DNA of 8,330 bases from JBLHLB01 sp047618505 (GTDB taxonomy: Bacteria; Planctomycetota; UBA1135; GCA-002686595): the NCBI GenBank assembly GCA_047618505.1, contig JBLHLB010000175.1, positions 1 through 8,330 of the forward strand. The letters run 5' to 3'. Of this stretch, positions 1-5,452 are shown piece by piece. The position numbers and the translations under genes were made by a program. Under the pieces are notes generated by a model. That model was not told the origin of the DNA. It worked only from the letters and a program-made list of their open reading frames with translations, and made no database searches. Within the stretch, counting starts at the first letter, position 1. Every line of letters begins with the position of its first letter.

Positions 1-600
1 CTTTGGGAGGGTGGCGTGGCTGCATTGGACGGGCTCTTCGCCTGGATCCCCCTGGTGCTCTGCATCGTTGCCCCGGCGATCACAATGTCGAGTTGGGCAG
101 AGGAGCGCCGAGCTGGAACTGACGAATTCCTGCTGACTCAGCCCTTGTCCATCGGGCAGTTGGTGTTGGCGAAGTTCCTCTCTTCCTGGATTCAGCTCGG
201 GCTGCTGCTGACGATTGCGATCGTTCCCGTGGCGGTTGTCGTGGCCTGCCTGGGGCCCCTTGACCTGGGCACCGCTTTGGGTGGATTGCTTGGGGCCTGG
301 CTCCTGGCGGCACCCTGTGCGGCCATCGGTTGTTTGGCCTCTGCTCTTTCCAGTGATCAACTAGCCGCCTTCCTGGTGTCGGCGGTCGTGTTGCTGGTGC
401 TTTGGAGCGCCGCCCTGTTTGTGCGCGTCCTACCGGCGGACCTGGCGGAGTTGGCTTGGTTCTCGAGCCCCGCCCTGTCCTACTTGGAATCCGGGGCCCG
501 GGGCCTCTTGAACGCTCGGGACGCCCTACATCAAACGCTCTTTGCAGCCGGGGCCCTACTTCTCAACGTCGTTGTTGTGGAGGGTTGGAGGTGGCGATGA
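1..600 (+). CDS. GldF-like ABC-2 permease subunit (5' end outside window)
   Basis: Integral membrane subunit of a Gld-type ABC transporter, which with an ATPase moves an unknown substrate across the inner membrane. The reading frame is open from base 1, so the GTG at 16 is probably internal; family members are about 240-250 residues, so roughly 45-50 residues with the first membrane helix are missing. Counting from codon 16, the sequence shows the family hallmark: a helix ending in PAITM (20-24), then AEERRAGTDEFLLTQPLS (28-45), which resembles the AEErrsGTlElLLT motif of GldF. Further hydrophobic helices lie at about 58-80, 85-108, 116-139 and 173-190, with the ASALSSDQLAAF segment at 108-119 matching the SaLTenQivAf region. 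The stop TGA overlaps the start of the next gene as ATGA. The family call is secure; substrate and function are unknown, and a gliding role is not implied. Confidence 0.87.
   Translation, partial: LWEGGVAALDGLFAWIPLVLCIVAPAITMSSWAEERRAGTDEFLLTQPLSIGQLVLAKFLSSWIQLGLLLTIAIVPVAVVVACLGPLDLGTALGGLLGAWLLAAPCAAIGCLASALSSDQLAAFLVSAVVLLVLWSAALFVRVLPADLAELAWFSSPALSYLESGARGLLNARDALHQTLFAAGALLLNVVVVEGWRWR
587..591 (+). promoter_or_regulatory. Ribosome binding site of the GldG-like gene
   Basis: GGAGG lies five bases ahead of the ATG at 597. It fixes that ATG as the start, although the same frame is open back to an ATG at 402 inside the permease gene. It sits inside the permease coding sequence, as expected for coupled genes. 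Confidence 0.75.
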
Positions 601-2432
601 GCGCAGCATCTAAAGGCCAAGTCCGTTGGCGCAATAACGCCTTGCTCTCCGTCGTCCTCGTGCTCGCGTGTGTGGCACTCGGGGCGCGACTTGCGCGTTC
701 CAAGTTCGACTTTGAAATCGACCTGACCGAGGAACAACTTTCGCGTCCGAGCCCAGTGGGCGTCGCCATGTTGCATGGCTTGGAGGACGTGCTTGAAGTA
801 CGGGCCTACTTCACCGGCGAGGTAGAGCTGGGTATTGCCCAGCTCGCGAAGCGTCGACTTGTTGATCAGCTGGAGGAAGTTCGGCGCCTGGCGCGCGGCA
901 AGGTCGCGCTCACCTATAGGGATCCCAACGGCAGCTCTGAAGCCCGCGCGGAAGCACTGGCCCTGGGACTGGTGCCCCAGACGATAGGTGCACAGCAGGG
1001 GACTTCCGCCGTGACCCAGGACCTCTACCTGGGCTTGGTCTTGCGCTATCGAGGTCGTGAGGAGAGCCTGCCGTTCATCCTGCCCCAGTCCTTTGAGTAC
1101 GCGTTCCTTTCGAGTGTGAGGCGTCTGGAAAGAGGTGGCGAGATAACCATTGGTCTGCTTGCCGGGGCGGGCGACGGCTCCGCCGATGAATTCGGCAAGC
1201 TGCGCGAGTTGCTTGGCGACGGTCGCAAGCTCGTGAATTTCACGGACCTGGATGTCAGCGGCGCGGTCCCCGCGCAAGTCAAGGTCGTTGTGGTTGCGGG
1301 TCCCCGCGATCTGCATCCCAGGGCGGCCTTCGCCCTGGATCAATTCCTCCAGCGTGGCGGCCGATTAGCGGTCTTCACCGAACGCAACCAGGTCAGCCGA
1401 CAGGCTGCCAGCCTTTCCACCATCGACTCCGGGGTGGACATTCTCCTCGATACCTGGGGCGCTTCCCTGTCGGAGCGTGTCGTCTGGGACATCGAGTCGA
1501 TGAACCCCGTGCGAACACGCGAAACCGTCGAGATCGCAGGACGCGAGGAACTCGGACTTGAGACCTACATCCCGTACCCCGCTTGGGTGCGTGTAAGTCA
1601 AGAGGGCATGAACGCCGATGAGGTAGTGACCGCGCGACTACCCGGCGTCGATCTCTACTGGGTCAACCCGTTCCTGCCCTTCGATAGCGTAGAAGTCCCT
1701 GCGACCCTGGAGCGAATTCCGCTGCTGGAGAGCTCCGCGAAGAGCTATGCGATCGCCCCGGAATCGGAGTTGGTTGACATCAATCCCGCGCGGGTTCGAG
1801 AGCGCACCCTAGGTCTCCAGGCCACATCAGAACAGCGCGTCCTGCCCCTCGGACTGATCTTGCGTGGTCGCTTTCCCACGGCCTTCGGGGCCGGTGCACC
1901 GGAACCCTACGACCCCGTGGCCGACGCTCTCTTTGAACGGACTGTGGCGGAAGCCACGGAGGCGCGGCTAGACCCGCCCGAGGCTCCAGCGATCGGATTC
2001 ACCGATGAACCCGTCCTTGACGGCGCGGCGGACGCGGTTGTGGTCGCGATCGGAGATGCCGATTGGGTGCGCTCTGACCTTTTGACTTCGCGTAACGCAA
2101 TGGCGGTCGAGGACCTGGTCGATTGGCTCTCCCTTGAGGAAGACCTCTTGGCCCTGCGTGCGCGCCAACCAATCCAGCGTCCACTGCGAAACTTCCTGAC
2201 GGAGGCGCGTGGGGAGCTCGGTTTGCCACCCATGCTTGCCGGTCAGAGTATCTCCACCGATGACATCGTTCGACTGCGCCTGGAAGAAGACGCAGTTCAT
2301 ACCGCGAGTATCGGCCGCCTGTGGTGGATGGGGTTCGCCACAGGGGGCGCGTTGATACTGGCCCTCGCAATCGGATTCCTCGGGCGACTCCTGTTGGGTG
2401 CTGTGCGACTCGAAGGAGATGTGGCTCCGTGA
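597..2432 (+). CDS. GldG-like ABC transporter auxiliary protein
   Basis: Membrane-anchored partner of the upstream permease (GldG type, ABC_transp_aux family), 611 residues, acting on the periplasmic side. An N-terminal anchor lies at about 15-32. Next comes the conserved start of the family domain: LTEEQLSRPSP (43-53), a fold with AYFTGEVE (70-77), then RLVDQLEEVRRLARGKVALT (87-106) and YRDPN (107-111). A second Rossmann-like part holds VKVVVVAGP (228-236) and QRGGRLAVF (252-260). Near the end is the family signature VVAIGDADW (482-490) followed by LVDWLSLEEDLLALRAR (507-523), then a C-terminal membrane helix at about 576-602. The ATG overlaps the permease stop (ATGA) and has a GGAGG five bases upstream; the stop overlaps the next gene's GTG. 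The order permease, GldG, DUF4340 is seen in many Gram-negative phyla outside the gliding Bacteroidota. Role within the transporter is unknown. Confidence 0.88.
   Translation: MSAASKGQVRWRNNALLSVVLVLACVALGARLARSKFDFEIDLTEEQLSRPSPVGVAMLHGLEDVLEVRAYFTGEVELGIAQLAKRRLVDQLEEVRRLARGKVALTYRDPNGSSEARAEALALGLVPQTIGAQQGTSAVTQDLYLGLVLRYRGREESLPFILPQSFEYAFLSSVRRLERGGEITIGLLAGAGDGSADEFGKLRELLGDGRKLVNFTDLDVSGAVPAQVKVVVVAGPRDLHPRAAFALDQFLQRGGRLAVFTERNQVSRQAASLSTIDSGVDILLDTWGASLSERVVWDIESMNPVRTRETVEIAGREELGLETYIPYPAWVRVSQEGMNADEVVTARLPGVDLYWVNPFLPFDSVEVPATLERIPLLESSAKSYAIAPESELVDINPARVRERTLGLQATSEQRVLPLGLILRGRFPTAFGAGAPEPYDPVADALFERTVAEATEARLDPPEAPAIGFTDEPVLDGAADAVVVAIGDADWVRSDLLTSRNAMAVEDLVDWLSLEEDLLALRARQPIQRPLRNFLTEARGELGLPPMLAGQSISTDDIVRLRLEEDAVHTASIGRLWWMGFATGGALILALAIGFLGRLLLGAVRLEGDVAP
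2413..2418 (+). promoter_or_regulatory. Ribosome binding site of the DUF4340 gene
   Basis: AAGGAG lies ten bases ahead of the GTG at 2429, still inside the GldG-like gene. It supports the GTG start over the in-frame ATG at 2462 and over the ATG at 2321 deep in the upstream gene. The spacing is slightly long; the GTGA overlap suggests that coupling also contributes. Confidence 0.6.
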
Positions 2433-3418
2433 GAATCTCCCGTCGCAATCTCCTTCTGTCGATGGTGCTGCTGGCTTTGGCTGTCTTGAACATGATATTT
2501 GTTCGGGACGATTTGGCTGAGACTCAGGTCGAGCAGCTCTTCCCCGGTCTGAAGCCGGAGTTGGCCAGGCGCATTCAAATTACTGCGCCCGGTGGCGAGA
2601 CCGCCAGCCTGGTCCTGGATGACGAAGGACTATGGACTGTGGAGGAGCGCTTTGGGTGGCGTGCCTATCAGCCCGCTGTGGATTCGCTGCTGCGCGGACT
2701 TAGCGGCGCAAAGACCTCCGAGCGCGAGGCTACGAGTTCTAGCTCCCACGCTGCCCTAGGAGTTGATGCGGAGACTGCCAATCACATCCGCGTAGGTGGG
2801 GCAGACGGTGAGCTGCTAGCTGACCTCCTGCAGGGATCCCCGCCGGAGAATCGCCGCGGTTCGCGAGTCTTAGTCGTGGGCCAAGACAGCGTCTACCGCA
2901 CGGCAAATGTGCCCCGCGTCGTGCCGGATCCCTCACGCTTGATCGATTCCGATCTTCTGTCCCTAGACGCGAACGAGGTGCAGTCCATCACGCTGCAGCT
3001 GCGTATCACGGGCTCGGTTCGGCAGGATGCAGTCACCCTTGGTCGCCGAGATGACGGACGTTTCGACTTGATCGACAGCGAACGGAGCCTACCCCCGGCG
3101 GCCGTTAGTCCCTTCCTAGGGGGACTTGAGAGTCTCGTGGCGAAGGATGTTGTTGCAGGCCCGGAGTTGGACGTTGCGGGCCCCGGGGTTGCGGCGGCCC
3201 TCGTGGTGCAATTCGAGTTAGGAGGGGGCCAAGCTGGTTCCATTGCAATCGGGTACGAAGACCCGTTTGGAGTACCGCCTCCCCAGGAAGGCGCAGTCTA
3301 TGCGGCAGTCGGGGGAGTTGGGGCAGAGCCCGGTCAGCTGGTCTGGTTCGCCTTACCCGTCAGCAGTGCCAATCGGCTGCTTGGGTTGGCCAACGAACTG
3401 CTCCAGCGCACGCTCTAG
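2429..3418 (+). CDS. DUF4340 domain-containing membrane-anchored protein
   Basis: Protein of 329 residues, very likely the third member of the Gld-type transporter operon. Start: GTG overlapping the previous stop as GTGA, with AAGGAG upstream; this gives a short basic N-terminus (RISRR) and a membrane anchor at about 8-25, then a periplasmic body. The DUF4340 pattern is visible: an ITAP...SLVLDDEGLWTVEE strand region (51-73), a helix AVDSLLRGLSGAK (83-95), an ALGVD segment (109-113) like the usual yGL, and SRVLVVGQDSVYRT (145-158), where the family has its +yv...Vy strand. A second, weaker repeat of this fold may follow from about 183. A serine run lies at 103-106. No catalytic residues can be named and the biochemical role is unknown. 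It ends the operon: the next gene starts 105 bases on with its own leader. Confidence 0.82.
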   Translation: MRISRRNLLLSMVLLALAVLNMIFVRDDLAETQVEQLFPGLKPELARRIQITAPGGETASLVLDDEGLWTVEERFGWRAYQPAVDSLLRGLSGAKTSEREATSSSSHAALGVDAETANHIRVGGADGELLADLLQGSPPENRRGSRVLVVGQDSVYRTANVPRVVPDPSRLIDSDLLSLDANEVQSITLQLRITGSVRQDAVTLGRRDDGRFDLIDSERSLPPAAVSPFLGGLESLVAKDVVAGPELDVAGPGVAAALVVQFELGGGQAGSIAIGYEDPFGVPPPQEGAVYAAVGGVGAEPGQLVWFALPVSSANRLLGLANELLQRTL

Positions 3419-3446
3419 GCTAGGCTGCTAAGTCGGGTTCTTGAAT

Positions 3447-3475
3447 GAGGCCCAGGGCTTGCTTGCGTTGGCCTC
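3447..3475 (+). other. Inverted repeat between the transporter operon and ilvA
   Basis: GAGGCC at 3447-3452 and GGCCTC at 3470-3475 form a perfect six-base stem around a 17-base loop. It lies 28 bases after the DUF4340 stop, where a terminator could be, but there is no run of T after it and the loop is long. It could equally be part of the ilvA leader or chance in GC-rich DNA. Confidence 0.25.
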
Positions 3476-3506
3476 GGTGGAGCAGTCCTCGCGCGTGCGG
3501 AGACGA

Positions 3507-3520
3507 TCGGGCATGCTCGA
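3507..3520. promoter_or_regulatory. Near-palindrome just before the ilvA start
   Basis: TCGGGCATGCTCGA is a 14-base inverted repeat around GCATGC with one mismatched pair, which becomes a G-U pair in RNA. It ends three bases before the ATG at 3524 and occupies the place where a ribosome binding site for that ATG would be; none is present. It could be an operator or an RNA hairpin over the start, or chance. Confidence 0.3.
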
Positions 3521-3527
3521 CCCATGA
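3513..3527 (+). CDS. Possible four-codon leader frame (M-L-D-P) coupled to ilvA
   Basis: An ATG at 3513 opens a four-codon frame whose TGA overlaps the ilvA start as ATGA. The only Shine-Dalgarno-like sequence nearby, GGAG at 3499-3502, lies ten bases before this ATG but 21 bases before the ilvA ATG, too far for direct use. Ribosomes could therefore load at the leader and restart at ilvA. The arrangement is seen directly; translation of so short a frame is inference, and the peptide has no repeated regulatory codons that would suggest amino-acid attenuation. Confidence 0.25.
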   Translation: MLDP

Positions 3528-4759
3528 CTAGCGCGCAAGGTTATCCCGACCCGACGGATCTGAAGGCTTGGCATGCGCTTGTCCTCGAGGCGCGTGACCG
3601 AATTGCCGCACACGTGCGTAAGACCCCGGTGGTGACGTCCTACACCTTTAGTGAAGGAGCCGAGCGCGATGTGCGCATGAAACTAGAGAACCTTCAGCGC
3701 ACGGGTTCCTTTAAGCTGCGCGGGGCGCTGAATAAGGTTCTGACACTTGATCAGGGCACAAGGCAACGCGGGATGATCGCCGCTTCGGCGGGGAATCACG
3801 CCCAGGGCCTGGCCCTGGCTTCAAAGCTGGCCGGCGCACCCGCCACCGTTGTTATGCCGGAATCCACGGCCCTGGTGAAGGTGCGGCGCACGGAGGACTA
3901 CGGCGCCACGGTCGTACTCAAGGGAAAGACCTGGGATGAGAGTCACGCCCACGCCATGCAACTAAGTCGCGAGCGCGGCCTCTACTACGTGCACCCCTTC
4001 GATGATCCCGCGGTGATCGCAGGTCAGGGCACGCTAGGGCTGGAGATCTTGGAGCAGTTGCCGGACCTCAAGACCCTAGTCGTTCCGATCGGAGGTGGCG
4101 GCCTGATCGCGGGGGTGAGCTTGGCGATCAAGGCGGTGGCACCCCAGGTGCGTATAGTCGGTGTGCAGGCCAAGGGTGCCGATGCCATGGTGCGCTCCTT
4201 TCACGCGGGGGAACGACTCAGCTCGAAGAATCCGCAGACCATCGCCGAGGGGATTCGCGTCGGGACGCCGGGCGAACTCACCTTTGAGATCATTCGCGGC
4301 CTTGTGGACGACTGTGTGACGGTGGAGGAACCGGAGATCGTCGACGCCGTGTTGCAAACCCTGGAGAAGTCCAAGGTTGCCGCCGAGACCGCCGGCGTCG
4401 TCGGAGTTGCCGCCCTTGCCGCGGGTCGAGTCGGCGGGGAGGATCCTGTATGTGCTCTGATCAGCGGCGGTAACATCGACCTCAACTTCCTGGGGCGCCT
4501 GATCCAGAACGGCCTGGCTGCCGCTGGCTTCTATCACCCTCTAGTCGTGCGCATCGGCGACCAGCCTGGACAGTTGCAGGGAATCCTGCGTGTGATCACG
4601 GACAATAGGGCCAACATCCTCGACATCGAGCACCGCCGCCACGGTTGGCAGGTTCCCATCGGCTCCGTTGATGTTTCGATCTTGGTCGAAACCCGGCGCG
4701 CGGGCCAGGGACTTCAAATTGAAGCAAAGCTCGAGGCCGGCGGCTTCGAAGTGCGCTGA
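3524..4759 (+). CDS. ilvA: Threonine ammonia-lyase with C-terminal ACT domain
   Basis: Cytosolic PLP enzyme that deaminates L-threonine to 2-oxobutyrate and ammonia, the first step to isoleucine or to propionate. Of 411 residues, 1-325 form the fold-type II catalytic domain: GSFKLRGA (61-68) with the PLP-binding lysine K64, SAGNHAQG (88-95) contacting the substrate carboxylate, the glycine loop VPIGGGGLIAG (187-197) holding the PLP phosphate, and SGGN (314-317). A single ACT domain follows at about 340-411 (VVRIGDQPGQLQGILRVI), pointing to allosteric control. The length fits the roughly 400-residue form with one ACT domain rather than the short TdcB (about 330) or long E. coli IlvA (514, two ACT-like domains). 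The ATG at 3524 is the only possible start, since the open frame before it, back to a stop at 3446, has no start codon. Serine could also be a substrate. It converges with the Nudix gene. Confidence 0.93.
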   Translation: MTSAQGYPDPTDLKAWHALVLEARDRIAAHVRKTPVVTSYTFSEGAERDVRMKLENLQRTGSFKLRGALNKVLTLDQGTRQRGMIAASAGNHAQGLALASKLAGAPATVVMPESTALVKVRRTEDYGATVVLKGKTWDESHAHAMQLSRERGLYYVHPFDDPAVIAGQGTLGLEILEQLPDLKTLVVPIGGGGLIAGVSLAIKAVAPQVRIVGVQAKGADAMVRSFHAGERLSSKNPQTIAEGIRVGTPGELTFEIIRGLVDDCVTVEEPEIVDAVLQTLEKSKVAAETAGVVGVAALAAGRVGGEDPVCALISGGNIDLNFLGRLIQNGLAAAGFYHPLVVRIGDQPGQLQGILRVITDNRANILDIEHRRHGWQVPIGSVDVSILVETRRAGQGLQIEAKLEAGGFEVR

Positions 4760-4785
4760 TCCGTGCAGGTTGCGCCCGCGGCGAC

Positions 4786-4865
4786 GGCCGTTCAGCGCAT
4801 GAAGTGGCCGTTCAGCGCATGAAGTGGCCGTTCAGCGCATGAAGTGGCCGTTCAGCGCATGAAGT
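4786..4865. repeat. Perfect 20-bp tandem repeat, four copies
   Basis: The unit GGCCGTTCAGCGCATGAAGT occurs four times without a gap or mismatch, at 4786, 4806, 4826 and 4846. It fills most of the convergent gap after ilvA, and the fourth copy runs into the Nudix gene: the minus strand of each unit carries the gene's last bases (encoding F-M-R and the TGA). There are therefore three extra copies of that gene's end beyond its real stop. Each unit contains TTCA-GCGCA-TGAA, a weak four-base hairpin. There are no spacers, so it is not a CRISPR array. Most likely it arose by slippage or unequal exchange; a role in ending transcription from both sides is possible but unsupported. Confidence 0.95.
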
Positions 4866-5445
4866 GATAGCCAAGTGCGATGGCAGTGAAACCATCTTCG
4901 ATCTCGCCAGCAAGCAAGCGTCGCTTCACTTCCTCCGCCGGGAAAGAGTGCACCTGCATACGTTCCGCAGGGTCCAGGTTCTGCTCGCTTACTTCCTCGC
5001 AGTCATAGGCGATGAATATGTGGGCGTAGTGCGAGCTAATGCCACTGGAGGGGAAGAAGCCGGCGACACGCTCGATGCGGGCAGCGCGGTGACCGGTCTC
5101 CTCAAGGAGTTCGCGAGTGGCGGCGGCAGCCGGCTCTTCGTCGCCGTCGATGCGCCCCGCGGGGACCTCCCACTGGGTGCGCTCGAGGGGGTGACGGTAT
5201 TGCCATAGCAACAAGATTGAGCCGTCCTTGCGCACGGGCACGACGGCCACTGCAGGGGAGATCTGGAAGACGTGGTGCTCTTGGTCGCGACCGCAATCCA
5301 GGCGCAGGACATCGCGACGCACTCCGCACCAAGGGGAGTCGTAGACTTGCTCGCTCTTGACGACCCGGTAGGGCTCAAAGGGCTGAGGATCCGCGGGGAT
5401 ATCAGTGTCTCGTTCCCTTCCAGTCAGCTCGCGGGTGTTGCTCAT
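4852..5445 (-). CDS. Nudix hydrolase, ADP-ribose pyrophosphatase-like
   Basis: Protein of 197 residues that probably hydrolyses a nucleoside diphosphate linked to another group (ADP-ribose or a nucleotide sugar), using a divalent metal. The Nudix box is complete at 97-119: G97, E103, then RELLEETGH (111-119) with metal-binding E112, E115 and E116; only the last hydrophobic position is unusual (H119). It is preceded by the family's usual strands, ISPAVAVVPV (62-71), LLLWQYRHP (78-86) and the QWEVPAG entry to the box. After the box, FFPSSGISSH (130-139) stands where ADP-ribose pyrophosphatases usually have YPSPGxxxE, so the substrate call is loose. The ATG at 5445 is chosen because the longer frame would run into the E1 gene; it lies seven bases after that gene's stop, so the two are probably co-transcribed and coupled. 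No clear ribosome binding site is seen. The 3' end lies within the tandem repeat. Confidence 0.85.
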   Translation of the reverse strand: MSNTRELTGRERDTDIPADPQPFEPYRVVKSEQVYDSPWCGVRRDVLRLDCGRDQEHHVFQISPAVAVVPVRKDGSILLLWQYRHPLERTQWEVPAGRIDGDEEPAAAATRELLEETGHRAARIERVAGFFPSSGISSHYAHIFIAYDCEEVSEQNLDPAERMQVHSFPAEEVKRRLLAGEIEDGFTAIALGYHFMR

Positions 5446-5452
5446 CGGTTTT

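Noticed and set aside
402..596. An N-terminal extension of the GldG-like protein from an ATG at 402
   Set aside because: It would overlap the permease by about 200 bases, and the ATG at 597 has a good GGAGG and gives a normal N-terminal anchor.
531..1343. A 270-codon open frame on the minus strand across the GldF/GldG junction
   Set aside because: The plus-strand genes here have clear family motifs, starts and overlaps; the antisense product resembles no family I know.
3419..3523. A riboswitch or attenuator before ilvA
   Set aside because: The 105-base gap holds only a six-base stem and a short near-palindrome; there is no run of threonine or isoleucine codons and no known riboswitch pattern.
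4786..4865. A CRISPR array
   Set aside because: The units are directly joined with no spacers and no cas gene is present; it is a simple tandem repeat.
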